Of a stretch of DNA of 64,000 bases, positions 46,284 through 55,592 are shown in pieces. The stretch's first letter is position 1, and each line of letters opens with the position of its first letter. The notes under the pieces were generated by a model. The model was not told the origin of the DNA, did no database searches, and saw only the letters and a list, made by a program, of their open reading frames with translations. This DNA comes from Flavobacteriales bacterium (GTDB lineage: Bacteria > Bacteroidota > Bacteroidia > UBA10329): contig JAIOYP010000011.1 of the NCBI GenBank assembly GCA_021741155.1, positions 1 to 64,000 of the forward strand. Direction: 5' to 3'. The position numbers and the translations under genes were made by a program.

Positions 46284-47972
46284 ATGAATAGACAATTTGA
46301 CGTTGTAATTCTTGGAGGCGGACTTGCGGGTCTCACGCTTTCCATGCAGTTGAAACAGCAAAACCCAACCATCAAGATTTTGGTCTTGGAAAAGCGCGAT
46401 GATGCTGCTCCCGATGCCGCTCATAAAGTGGGCGAAAGCACGGTTGAATTGGCTACGCATTACTTGCGAGAAGTACTCGGTTTGAAAGATTATTTGGATG
46501 AATACCAACTTCCGAAGCACGGACTGCGTTTCTTCTTTTCGCCTAAGCACAAAACCACCATCCACAAACGGGTAGAATTAGGACCAAAAGTGCTGCTACC
46601 TGTGCCAAGTCATCAGTTGGATAGAGGAATATTGGAGAATGATCTGGTTCGTTTTAGTCGTGAATTGAAAAATGATGTCGTGCTTGGTGCCAAGGTCGAT
46701 AGTGTGGATATCGCTGCGGATTCGCATTCGGTTATGTACACGGTAGATGGCAATCAAAGCACAGCTACTGCCCGTTGGGTAGTGGATGCTTCTGGTAGAG
46801 CGAGCATTCTAAAGCGAAAGTTTGGTTTTGCGCAAGCGCATCCACATGATGTCAATTCGGCTTGGTTCCGTGTAGATTGGAAGATTGACATCGATACTTG
46901 GTCTGATGATGCAAAATGGCATTCTCACGTTCAGCCTGGATTGCGCTATTTGAGCACAGTTCACCTCATGGATGCGGGTTATTGGGTTTGGATTATTCCG
47001 TTGGTGGGCGATAAAACCAGCGTTGGAATTGTGGCCGATCCTGCCATTCATCCGTTTGAGACTTACAACAAACTTGATAAAGCTTTGGCTTGGATTGAGC
47101 AGTGGGAACCGCAACTTGCAAAGGAATTGAAGGCAAAAACGGAGGATACAGGCAACATCCTCGATTTCAAACTCATGAAGCACTTCGCTCATAGTTCCGG
47201 TGAGTTGTTTCATACCGACCGTTGGGCAGTTACGGGTGAAGCCGGATTGTTTGCCGACCCGTTCTACTCTCCCGGTTCCGACTTCATTTCCATGGCCAAT
47301 ACTTGGACAGCAGACCTCATTCAGCGCGATTTGAAAGGCGAAGACATCTTCTTCCGCACCAAGTTCTATTCGGAAGTGTTGAAGGCGCTATTCGACAACT
47401 GGATGCCGATTTACACAGGCCAATACCCGATGTGGGGAAGCACACAGGTGATGGTAGCGAAGATTTTCTGGGATTGGGGCGCATATTGGAGCATCAACAC
47501 GCTGCTGTTCATCAATAACGGACTGACAGACCTCGAACTGCTGCGTAAATTGACCGCAGGGCCGAAATCCTTGCTTCAGAAATACGGTGAGTTGAGCAAG
47601 CAGATGCAGAAGCTCTTCAAGGATGCGATGCCCTACGACACAGCCGACATCACAGACCGTTATACCGACCCATTCGACCTTGATTTCCTTCGTAAATTCC
47701 AAGAAGATATTGTAGAAAAGGAATACTCAACCGAAGAAATGCTGGACAAACTGTTCTCAAACCTTGGAGTTTTGGAACACGTGGCTGCCGAAATGTTCCG
47801 ACTCTTCAGCAACTTGGCGCATGGCACCGAAATGGACATCGATGTGGATCCTTACACCATGTCGCTCGAAGGCGAAAAACTCGAAAGTGTGAACAGCAAA
47901 ACGGTGAAACGCGATGCGCATATTGCAAATGAAATGAAGGCGATGTGGCTTTATGAAGCTGTGGGCGTTTAG
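46284..47972 (+). CDS. flavin-dependent halogenase-like monooxygenase, copy 1
   Basis: 562 residues from the ATG at 46284 (MNRQFDVVILGGGLAGL), chosen because the family begins just before the GxGxxG flavin motif; an ORF open 26 codons further is rejected. FAD motif GGGLAG (11-16), K48 in HKVGES, DASGRAS, and the halogenase motif WxWxIP as W234-V-W-I-I-P239. Much like halogenase-like proteins of flexirubin loci, which may chlorinate the aryl head. About 170 nt before the closely related second copy. No ATGAT-N4-ATCAT site is seen ahead of it. Confidence 0.8.
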   Translation: MNRQFDVVILGGGLAGLTLSMQLKQQNPTIKILVLEKRDDAAPDAAHKVGESTVELATHYLREVLGLKDYLDEYQLPKHGLRFFFSPKHKTTIHKRVELGPKVLLPVPSHQLDRGILENDLVRFSRELKNDVVLGAKVDSVDIAADSHSVMYTVDGNQSTATARWVVDASGRASILKRKFGFAQAHPHDVNSAWFRVDWKIDIDTWSDDAKWHSHVQPGLRYLSTVHLMDAGYWVWIIPLVGDKTSVGIVADPAIHPFETYNKLDKALAWIEQWEPQLAKELKAKTEDTGNILDFKLMKHFAHSSGELFHTDRWAVTGEAGLFADPFYSPGSDFISMANTWTADLIQRDLKGEDIFFRTKFYSEVLKALFDNWMPIYTGQYPMWGSTQVMVAKIFWDWGAYWSINTLLFINNGLTDLELLRKLTAGPKSLLQKYGELSKQMQKLFKDAMPYDTADITDRYTDPFDLDFLRKFQEDIVEKEYSTEEMLDKLFSNLGVLEHVAAEMFRLFSNLAHGTEMDIDVDPYTMSLEGEKLESVNSKTVKRDAHIANEMKAMWLYEAVGV

Positions 47973-48074
47973 GAATTAGCTTTTATGTTACGGTGAAGAT
48001 TGGATCACAGCCGCAAACCCCGTTCCTAATGTTCATTTTCAACGAAGTTTAGACAGGTTCTAAATTTCATTTGT

Positions 48075-48110
48075 ATGATATACATCATATACTAGGAAGA
48101 TACACATCAT
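48075..48110 (+). promoter_or_regulatory. operator ATGAT-N4-ATCAT, plus degenerate second site
   Basis: Perfect palindrome TATGAT-ATAC-ATCATA at 48074-48089 (core 48075-48088). A weaker copy AAGAT-ACAC-ATCAT at 48097-48110 is centred 22 bp away, two helix turns. The first core ends 21 nt before the TAnnTTTG box at 48110. The layout (5+4+5) is that of CRP/FNR-type sites; the factor is not known. Confidence 0.7.
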
Positions 48111-48117
48111 ATTTTTG
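48110..48117 (+). promoter_or_regulatory. promoter -7 box of halogenase copy 2
   Basis: TATTTTTG, exact TAnnTTTG, 27 nt before the ATG at 48145. There is no separate -33 box; the operator occupies it, as expected for an activator at about -42. Confidence 0.65.
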
Positions 48118-48144
48118 GCGACTTCAATCCCAAAAATGTAAAAC

Positions 48145-49839
48145 ATGAACGAACAATTTGATGTAATTATCCTCGGTGGTGGACTTTCTGGTCTGCTGCT
48201 TTCACTTCAACTCAAACAACAGAAACCAGATATAAAACTTCTGTTGCTCGAAAAACGAGAAGGTAAAGCTCCTGCGGCCGCTTTCAAAATTGGGGAGTCT
48301 TCTGTTGAACTTGGAACGCACTACATGCGAGAGGTGCTCAACCTAAAAGATTATCTCGACAAGAAACAACTTTCCAAGCACGGACAACGTTTTTTCATGT
48401 CGCCAAAACACAAGACCGAACTGCACAAACGTGTCGAACTCGGCCCACGTGCTTTCTTGCCAGTTCCAAGTCATCAATTGGACCGTGGTATCTTTGAAAA
48501 TGATCTTATTGACATGACCCGCGAATTGGGAAATGAATTCCTTTTGGGGGCAAAGGTGGAGAATGTGGAGATTAAAACAGATGGCAGCAACCATGAGGTG
48601 AAATACACCAAAGACGGAAAGTCGCACACGGTCAATTCCCGATGGGTAGTGGATGCCACAGGCCGTTCAAGCTTCCTGAAAAAGAAAATGGGTTTTGCAG
48701 AGGAATATCCGCACAACGTAAGCTCATCCTGGTTCAGAATTGACCGTAAGGTTGATGTAGAAACTTGGTCTGATGATCCGAAATGGCGAGGACGTGTGGC
48801 CGATGGCCTCCGTCACTTGAGCACCGTTCACCTTATGGATAGTGGTTATTGGGTCTGGATTATTCCGTTGATCGGTGGCCGTACCAGCATCGGAATTGTG
48901 GCAGATGAGGCCATTCATCCATTCTCAACCTATAATACACTCGAAAAAACACTTGATTGGTTCAAAGTGAACGAGCCGCAACTGGCAAAGGAATTGAGCG
49001 GACATGAAGGAGAGATTATGGATTTTCTGGTGATGAAGCATTTTGCTTACGCATCAAAAGAAACCTACTCAACCGATCGTTGGACCGTTGTGGGCGAATC
49101 GGGGCTTTTCGGTGATCCATTCTACTCGCCCGGCATCGATTTCATTACGCTGGCAAACACGTTCTCTGGAGACCTTATCCTTCGTGATCTTGGAGGAGAA
49201 GACGTGCTTTTCCGTACCAAATTCTATGCACAGGTAATCCGTGCATTGTACGATAATTGGATGCCGCTTTACAAGAACCAATACGTTCTTTGGGGAAGCT
49301 CGCAGATTATGGCTGCCAAGATATTCTGGGATTGGGGCGCATATTGGAGCATCACCACACTTCTGTATGTCAACAAGGGCATTACGGACGTTGACCTGAT
49401 GAAGGCTGTTGTGAGTGGCCCCACAAGTTTCCTACAACGCTATGGCGAGCTCAGCGCGCAGATGCAGCGTTTGTTCAAAGACATGCTTCCTTACGACACG
49501 GCAGACCATACGGATCGTTATTTAGATCCATTTCAATTGGATTACCTCCGTGGTTTCCAAGAGGATATTGTGGAAAAACAGTACAGCAAGGAAGAACTGG
49601 CTACCAAACTGTTCGCTAATCTGGAAACGATTGAAAAAGTGGCTACCGAAATGTTCCGATTGTTCAGCAATCTGGCCCATGGCACCGATATGGATATTAT
49701 GGTCGACCCTTACACCATGTCGCTGACAGGCGAGAAACGTGAAAGTAAGAACAGCAAACTGCTTGGACGCGATGCATACCTTGCTGGAGAACTGAGCAAG
49801 ATGTGGATGTATCCGTATCCTTCGGAAGTGACGGTTTAG
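48145..49839 (+). CDS. flavin-dependent halogenase-like monooxygenase, copy 2
   Basis: 564 residues, a clear paralogue of the gene before it: both share FDV-IILGGGL-GL, KHG-RFF-SPKHKT, PVPSHQLDRGI and the WxWxIP motif (in GYWVWIIPL). FAD motif GGGLSG and K/GES position are kept. Preceded by its own operator and promoter, so it is regulated apart from copy 1. A strong terminator follows. Confidence 0.8.
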   Translation: MNEQFDVIILGGGLSGLLLSLQLKQQKPDIKLLLLEKREGKAPAAAFKIGESSVELGTHYMREVLNLKDYLDKKQLSKHGQRFFMSPKHKTELHKRVELGPRAFLPVPSHQLDRGIFENDLIDMTRELGNEFLLGAKVENVEIKTDGSNHEVKYTKDGKSHTVNSRWVVDATGRSSFLKKKMGFAEEYPHNVSSSWFRIDRKVDVETWSDDPKWRGRVADGLRHLSTVHLMDSGYWVWIIPLIGGRTSIGIVADEAIHPFSTYNTLEKTLDWFKVNEPQLAKELSGHEGEIMDFLVMKHFAYASKETYSTDRWTVVGESGLFGDPFYSPGIDFITLANTFSGDLILRDLGGEDVLFRTKFYAQVIRALYDNWMPLYKNQYVLWGSSQIMAAKIFWDWGAYWSITTLLYVNKGITDVDLMKAVVSGPTSFLQRYGELSAQMQRLFKDMLPYDTADHTDRYLDPFQLDYLRGFQEDIVEKQYSKEELATKLFANLETIEKVATEMFRLFSNLAHGTDMDIMVDPYTMSLTGEKRESKNSKLLGRDAYLAGELSKMWMYPYPSEVTV

Positions 49840-49852
49840 TCCGATTTGAATT

Positions 49853-49891
49853 AAAAAAGAGGCTGTCTGACATATTCAGACAGCCTTTTTT
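49853..49891. terminator. rho-independent terminator
   Basis: Perfect 10-bp stem GGCTGTCTGA / TCAGACAGCC with A- and T-tracts on either side (49853-49891), after halogenase copy 2 and before the convergent cyclase. Confidence 0.92.
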
Positions 49892-49986
49892 ATGTTCGGA
49901 TATTTGAAGAAATTATTCTGAGACAACCTCCATAGAGTTTATACTTCATTCTGGAATCAGCTGCGTGGAATCAAGACGGGTCTTAC

Positions 49987-51924
49987 TCACGCGATCTTCT
50001 CAACGAAATACATGTCAATATTCCCTTTGTTCTTGGCGTGTATCTGTCCCCGATGATCACACTGAAAATTGTCTTTGACCAAAGCATAGGTACTGCTGCT
50101 GATGTTCACTTTTCCTGCCTCACTGTTCTGCTCCATGCGTGCGGCAGTATTCACCGTATCGCCCCAAATGTCGTATTGGAATTTTTTGATACCGACAATA
50201 CCCGCCACCACTGGGCCAGAATTGATACCGATGCGTATCTCCAATTTGTGCTCGGTTCCGTCTGCAAGTCTGATGGCCGACCGTCCAATCATAAAATCTC
50301 GCATGTCAAGAGCCGCATTAACTACATCATTTGGATTGGTAGTATTGGAAACGGGTAATCCGCCAACGGCCATGTAAGCATCTCCGATGGTCTTTATTTT
50401 CTCTATGCCATACTTGCCCATAATAGCATCAAATGCCTTGAAACAATCATTGATCTCGTTCACCAAATCCTTTGCGCTCAATTTCTGAGACAGCGTTGTA
50501 AAGCCTTTGAAATCGGTGAATATGACCGTTACCTCATCAAACTGTTTAGCATCGGCATAACCCTTGTCTTTCAGCTCCTCTGCCACCTCGGCCGGAAGAA
50601 TATTGAGCAGAAGGTCATCACTTCGCTTCTTTTCCTTGGTTATGCGGTTGCGCTGAGTGAAGAATACAATGGCAAAAAGCAGTACAAAGGCAAATCCTCC
50701 AATAAATCCATTACGTAGCAATTTCTGCCTCGTAATCTCTTTTAGCTGAATCTCACTGTCCTTGTTGAGCAAAGCTATCTCATGATCCTTCTTCTCCGTT
50801 TCATAGATGGTTTTCATCTGAGCAATCTGCTCATTATTGTCTTCGTTGAGTATGCTGTCCTTGTATGATGTATGTAGCTTGTAATGTTCCAAAGCCGCTT
50901 GATAATCGCCTATCGTGCTGTCCAGAAAAGATAAAGCATGATAACTATCACTGACATTATCCTTAGCTCCCAATTGTTTGGAGACAGACAGCCCATCCTC
51001 TAGGTATTTTCTTGCTTCCAAGTAATTTTTGAGCTTGGCATGCTGTAGGCCGATGTTCACATAACACAACGCGATTTCAAATTTGTTTCCGAGCTCCTCA
51101 TTTATTCGCAGGGCAGTCAAATAATTGTCTAGTGCATCTTTGTTCTTATGCTGGCCCTCATAGATCATTCCTATCGAGGAATATGCGTTGGCAATACCTT
51201 TCTTATCCCCCAGTTCTTCTTTTATTTTCAGGGATGCGAAGTAGCTCTTCAATGCCTCCTGATGATTATTCTGAGCTGCGTATATATGACCGATATTGTT
51301 GTAGAGGTAGGCTATTCCCATTTTGTTGCCCAACTCTTCCCATAGCTTCAATGAGGCATCATAATTTTTCAAGGCATCATCAAAATTATCCTGCCGATGG
51401 TAAATAATTCCAATGTTGTTGTAAGCAGTGGCAATCCCTTTTTTGTCATTACTTTCCATCCGTAGCCTCAGAGAAGCAAGGTAATTTTCAATAGCCAGCG
51501 GATAATTGCCCTGGTGATCATAGACCAGTCCGATATTGTTGTAGGAAGTTGCCATTCCTTCCTTATTTCCGTTGTCCTTTCTTATTTTCAGTGCAGCAAA
51601 ATGATTTCGCAATGCCTCGGTATAATTGCTCTGATGGTAACTGATAAAGCCGATGTTGTTGTACGCATCTGACATGAACTCAGACAAATCTGCCTCAGTG
51701 GCAAGTGCTAATGCATCAGTGGCATATTGTTTTGCTTTTCCGTAATCGCCAGCTTGGCAAAGCTTTTCGCTAAGCGCATTGAGAGCATTTACCTTATCAG
51801 CATCCTCTACCGCAACGTTCAATACGGTCAGTAAAGAATCCACAGTTCTGTCCTGAGAAAAGGCTCCCACTGAATAATGGACAAAAAGCACCAACAAAAA
51901 TATTCTTACAGTTCTATCTATCAT
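49987..51924 (-). CDS. TPR-repeat adenylate cyclase (class III)
   Basis: 645 residues from the ATG at 51924 with signal peptide (IFLLVLFVHYSVGAFSQ). Extracytoplasmic part: about eight tetratricopeptide repeats (repeating SDAYNNIGFISYHQSNYTEAL-like 40-residue units, about 40-350). A coiled coil and one membrane helix follow, then a cytoplasmic class III cyclase domain. In the catalytic domain, FTDFKGFT and GDAYMAVGG carry the metal Asp pair. KIKTIGD and QYDIWGD have the Lys and Asp of adenylate specificity. Makes cAMP in response to a periplasmic or surface signal. Confidence 0.9.
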   Translation of the reverse strand: MIDRTVRIFLLVLFVHYSVGAFSQDRTVDSLLTVLNVAVEDADKVNALNALSEKLCQAGDYGKAKQYATDALALATEADLSEFMSDAYNNIGFISYHQSNYTEALRNHFAALKIRKDNGNKEGMATSYNNIGLVYDHQGNYPLAIENYLASLRLRMESNDKKGIATAYNNIGIIYHRQDNFDDALKNYDASLKLWEELGNKMGIAYLYNNIGHIYAAQNNHQEALKSYFASLKIKEELGDKKGIANAYSSIGMIYEGQHKNKDALDNYLTALRINEELGNKFEIALCYVNIGLQHAKLKNYLEARKYLEDGLSVSKQLGAKDNVSDSYHALSFLDSTIGDYQAALEHYKLHTSYKDSILNEDNNEQIAQMKTIYETEKKDHEIALLNKDSEIQLKEITRQKLLRNGFIGGFAFVLLFAIVFFTQRNRITKEKKRSDDLLLNILPAEVAEELKDKGYADAKQFDEVTVIFTDFKGFTTLSQKLSAKDLVNEINDCFKAFDAIMGKYGIEKIKTIGDAYMAVGGLPVSNTTNPNDVVNAALDMRDFMIGRSAIRLADGTEHKLEIRIGINSGPVVAGIVGIKKFQYDIWGDTVNTAARMEQNSEAGKVNISSSTYALVKDNFQCDHRGQIHAKNKGNIDMYFVEKIA

Positions 51925-52133
51925 TTGGTACAATTTACGCTGATTATAAATACATCTACCATCACAGTGCAAAATCTGTTCTTTTCACTATAGTTTATCC
52001 ATATTCTCTAAAAAACGTAGTTCCGTTGTGGGCAATGATACGGTATGATGATGAACACGGATAGACTGGGAACGATAAATCCCGATTATTGTGGTGATTT
52101 GATGGATTAAACTTCGTTTTACATTTTCGTTTT

Positions 52134-52871
52134 ATGGGTATTTCAGAAAACATAGAGACCGTAGTCTCCACCTTCCAGAAAGGAAGAGAATTGGCGGAAA
52201 GCGGACTTTCTTTGGATGAACTCATCTCAAAACTGAACGATTTTGAACCGAGGTACCGTTCGGTGGCGTTTGAAGGTGCTTCGATGGGAGTTGCGCTGAC
52301 AGACTGGAAAAGTTGGGCGGAATACGCCAAGCGTGCTGAAAAGCACGGAACGCAAGTTCATATAGGTTTGGGTTGGGCGATTGCCCAGCCCCCTAAATCC
52401 CCCGAAGGGGGAACTTCTAGCCCCCTAAATCCCCCAAAGGGGGACTTGGCTTCGCCTCCACAGCTTGACCTCGCTTCTACTCTATCTCAAATTGAACAAG
52501 AACTGCGTGTCAAAGTGTTGGATGGTGTTGGTTATTGGCATGGACTATTTCAAAGGAGAGCTACTATCCGAACCCAGCAAATTCCTGAATTCATAACAGC
52601 CGAATATCAAGCGGGGTTTGACCACGGAGTTGGCCGTGCCATTTGGTACATCACCAAAGGGGAAGTGGACAAAGTGGCGAACATCATCAGTCATTTCTCC
52701 GAAGATCGAAGACCAAACCTTTGGCAAGGCATTGGTGTGGCTTTAACGTTTGTGGGCGGTTGTCCGGATGAATTGATTGCTGAGTTAAAATCGGCAGCTG
52801 GTAAGTTCAGATTGAACTTGGAGAAGGGAATTGAAGCGGCTGAAGGAAGTATGCGGAGGGCTCAGATATAG
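52134..52871 (+). CDS. DUF1702-like protein with in-frame repeat insertion
   Basis: 245 residues. Pattern of DUF1702 proteins: FEGASMGVALTDW, GLGWAIAQ, DGVGYWHGLF, GFDHGVGRAIWY, and LWQGIGVALTFVGG. Residues about 85-110 (PPKSPEGGTSSPLNPPKGDL) are not family-like. They are encoded by two tandem copies of a DNA repeat (52387-52447) that keep the frame. DUF1702 proteins accompany enediyne and other polyketide loci. Whether the insertion is tolerated is unknown. It precedes the first NO reductase by 90 nt, with that gene's own promoter in between. Confidence 0.65.
   Translation: MGISENIETVVSTFQKGRELAESGLSLDELISKLNDFEPRYRSVAFEGASMGVALTDWKSWAEYAKRAEKHGTQVHIGLGWAIAQPPKSPEGGTSSPLNPPKGDLASPPQLDLASTLSQIEQELRVKVLDGVGYWHGLFQRRATIRTQQIPEFITAEYQAGFDHGVGRAIWYITKGEVDKVANIISHFSEDRRPNLWQGIGVALTFVGGCPDELIAELKSAAGKFRLNLEKGIEAAEGSMRRAQI
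52387..52447. repeat. two tandem copies of AGCCCCCTAAATCCCCC-AAGGGGGACTT element
   Basis: Copy 1 at 52387-52416 (with CGAAG loop), copy 2 at 52419-52447 (CAAAG loop); each is an inverted C-run/G-run hairpin. It adds codons inside the DUF1702-like gene without a stop. The element looks like a short mobile repeat of the REP type. Confidence 0.8.
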
Positions 52872-52889
52872 TTTCTCCTTTCCTACAAT

Positions 52890-52932
52890 ATGACACACAT
52901 CATACCGCAATACCGATAGAGCAATAATTTTG
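52890..52932 (+). promoter_or_regulatory. operator and promoter of first NO reductase
   Basis: ATGAC-ACAC-ATCAT at 52890-52903 (one mismatch from the palindrome; flanked T and A) and TAATTTTG at 52925-52932, 21 nt apart, exactly as at 48075/48110. The ATG at 52961 lies 28 nt after the box, which also decides that start against the upstream one at 52934. Confidence 0.7.
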
Positions 52933-52960
52933 CGTGCCTACCCCCTATTCTGCACGCAAA

Positions 52961-55300
52961 ATGAGCACCCAACTACAGGAGAAAGACGAATCAAAACGAA
53001 GCCTCAACTACTTCATGGAATCCAAAAACTGGTGGGGACCGCTGCTTTTCATATTGATTGTGAGTGTGGCTGGTGTAGGCATGATTGGTTTTCAGACCTA
53101 CAACGATGCTCCGCCCATGGGTGGTTTTGCGGATGAGGCTGGAACGGTTGTCATTTCTCAACAAACGATAGAACAAGGTCAGGAAGTGTTCCATCGCTAT
53201 GCGCTGATGGAATACGGCAGCATGTTCGGAGATGGAGCGCAGCGCGGGCCCGATTTCACTGCCGAGGCTTTGCATCGCATCAGTCTTTCCATGGTGGAAT
53301 TCCATGTGAATGAATACACTTCTGCACACGGAACGCCACCCTCCGATCTGGAGCGCAGAATGATACAGGAAAGTGTGAAGGACGAACTGAAACTGAACCG
53401 CCATGATGTTTCTACAGACCTAGTGACCTTATCTGCTGCACAGCTTTTCGCCTTGGCACAACTGAAAGAATATTACATCGACCTGTACACCTCACCACGA
53501 ACAGGCAAGTCATTTCCTCCTGCCAATTACATTACCGACAAGGAAAAACTGGCAGATTTAGCATCTTTCTTCTATTGGGGAGCTTGGGTGTGCGTGGCAC
53601 AACGGCCAGGAAGCAATTTCAGCTATACCCACAACTGGCCTTACGACCCCGATGCGGGCAACACGCCCACCTCACCCACCATCATTTGGAGTGTTATCGG
53701 TATGCTGGCATTTGTGCTGGCCTGTGGCGTGGTACTCTACTTTATCGGGCAGTATAACCAACTGTCTAACAAGTTTTTCAAAGCTCCAAGTAAAGACCTA
53801 CTTACCATGAAACGGGTGAATGGAATGCAACCATCAGCCACACAACGGGCGGCTTTCAAGTTCTTCTTTGTGGCCATCATCCTATTCTTCCTTCAGGTTT
53901 TCAGCGGTATTCTCACCATTAATAGTTTCACTGATTATTTTGGCTTCATCGGCATCGATTTCTCAGCCCTCTTGCCCGTAACCGTTACGCGCAGTTGGCA
54001 CCTCATGCTTTCGCTTTACTGGATAAGTGCATGTTGGATAGCATCATCCATCTTCATCCTTCCAATCCTTGCCAAAACAGAAGTAAAAGGTCAGTTGAAG
54101 CTGATAAACCTGCTTTTTGCAATGGTCTTTGTGCTGGTGGCAGGTTCGGTGGCGGGTATGTTCCTCGGCCCACTGGGTTATTTGGATGAATGGTGGTTCT
54201 GGCTGGGCCATCAGGGTTGGGAGTTTGTAGATCTGGGCAAATTGTATCAGGCGTTGCTCATGCTCATCTTTATTCTGTGGGCCATTATTGTTTTTCGTGG
54301 AGTGAGACCTGCCCTTATCAAAGGTGAACCTTGGAACATTCCCAACTGGTTGCTCTACTCCGTCATTGGTATTCCCGTGTTCTTCATTTCGGGGTTCGTT
54401 ACCCGTCCCGAAACCAACTTTGTGATAGCCGATTTTTGGCGATGGATGGTCATCCACATGTGGGTGGAAGCCTTCTTTGAAGTGTTCGTAACCGTTATTG
54501 TAAGTTACCTGATGGTGCTGATGGGATTGGTGAGTCGACAGGCCGCCATTCGCGTAATCTACTTTGCCACACTTCTTTTTCTGGGCACAGGGTTACTCGG
54601 TATTTCGCACAATTTCTATTGGAATGCCAAGCCCGTAGCCACCATGGCATTAGGCAGCGTATTCAGCACGCTTCAATTCGTGCCACTCATCCTGCTTACC
54701 GTAGAAGCTTGGCGATTTAAGAACATGCCGCGCATGGCCGTGAACGGATTGGAGAAGAAAGATCTAGGAGATTTCGCTTTTCCTGAAGTATTTCTCTTTT
54801 TGGTTGCTGTGAACTTCTGGAATTTCTTCGGAGCGGGCGTGCTGGGCATCATCATCAACTTGCCCATTATGAACTATTTTGAACACGGAAGCTACCTCAC
54901 GGTAAACCACGCCCACGCAGCTTTGATGGGTGTTTACGGAAACATCTCCCTAGCTGCGCTGCTCTTCGCCTGCCGCATCTTACTCAAACCCACAGCTTGG
55001 AACGGACGCTTGGTAAAATTCTCCTTCTGGAGCATCAACATCGGACTTATGCTGATGGTGCTGCTCGACCTTTTCCCTGCTGGCATCATTCAGTTTCAGG
55101 CTATTGTAGAACGAGGATTATGGTTCGGGCGATCAGAAGCTTTTATACAAGGCGGCACGTTTGAAGCCCTCACTTGGCTGCGCGGAATTGGCGCCACAGT
55201 GTTCTTCTTTTTGGGTGTCACACCTATGGCATGGTTCGTTGTATCGCGTTTGGCATCGCTCAAACCGAAGAATGAGAGCCCTGAAAATCACCTCACTTAA
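52961..55300 (+). CDS. norZ: quinol-dependent nitric oxide reductase (qNOR), copy 1
   Basis: 779 residues from the ATG at 52961; an upstream ATG at 52934 lies on top of the promoter and is rejected. The N-terminal periplasmic extension contains the qNOR pattern GMIGFQTYNDAPPMGGF, GQEVFHRYALMEYGSMFGDGA, and RGPDFTAEALH. About 13 membrane segments follow, with heme-binding RSWHLM, HMWVEAFFEVFVTVIV, HNFYWNAK and NHAHAALMGVYG. It reduces NO to N2O with quinol electrons in the inner membrane. No separate norC is needed. Confidence 0.92.
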   Translation: MSTQLQEKDESKRSLNYFMESKNWWGPLLFILIVSVAGVGMIGFQTYNDAPPMGGFADEAGTVVISQQTIEQGQEVFHRYALMEYGSMFGDGAQRGPDFTAEALHRISLSMVEFHVNEYTSAHGTPPSDLERRMIQESVKDELKLNRHDVSTDLVTLSAAQLFALAQLKEYYIDLYTSPRTGKSFPPANYITDKEKLADLASFFYWGAWVCVAQRPGSNFSYTHNWPYDPDAGNTPTSPTIIWSVIGMLAFVLACGVVLYFIGQYNQLSNKFFKAPSKDLLTMKRVNGMQPSATQRAAFKFFFVAIILFFLQVFSGILTINSFTDYFGFIGIDFSALLPVTVTRSWHLMLSLYWISACWIASSIFILPILAKTEVKGQLKLINLLFAMVFVLVAGSVAGMFLGPLGYLDEWWFWLGHQGWEFVDLGKLYQALLMLIFILWAIIVFRGVRPALIKGEPWNIPNWLLYSVIGIPVFFISGFVTRPETNFVIADFWRWMVIHMWVEAFFEVFVTVIVSYLMVLMGLVSRQAAIRVIYFATLLFLGTGLLGISHNFYWNAKPVATMALGSVFSTLQFVPLILLTVEAWRFKNMPRMAVNGLEKKDLGDFAFPEVFLFLVAVNFWNFFGAGVLGIIINLPIMNYFEHGSYLTVNHAHAALMGVYGNISLAALLFACRILLKPTAWNGRLVKFSFWSINIGLMLMVLLDLFPAGIIQFQAIVERGLWFGRSEAFIQGGTFEALTWLRGIGATVFFFLGVTPMAWFVVSRLASLKPKNESPENHLT

Positions 55301-55429
55301 TCCATCTAAGTGATGGGCTGCGTGTTGGAAGAAAATTGGTAGTGTTCGGGTAGTGGGATGACAGACCTAACTGATGGCACAATAGCAGTTACAATTTCCA
55401 AATACGGATTTTGGAATGATACTTTTTTC

Positions 55430-55443
55430 ATGATGCATATCAT
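55430..55443 (+). promoter_or_regulatory. operator ATGAT-GCAT-ATCAT ahead of second NO reductase
   Basis: Perfect palindrome core at 55430-55443, third copy of the site. Unlike the other two it has no TAnnTTTG box at 21 nt; the nearest similar word is CAAATTTG at 55457-55464 (13 nt). The ATG is 150 nt downstream, leaving a long leader with nothing recognised. Confidence 0.55.
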
Positions 55444-55592
55444 AAAAGGCTCAGGACAAATTTGCGTATTTCGCTGCCATGGACAAATAATCAGTGTCTG
55501 ATATGAATTCGCAATCCCATCAGATATTTTAATTTAATCTATTTATAAGCACAGAAATCTACTTAACAAACCAAAAAGGAATACCGAGGCTC

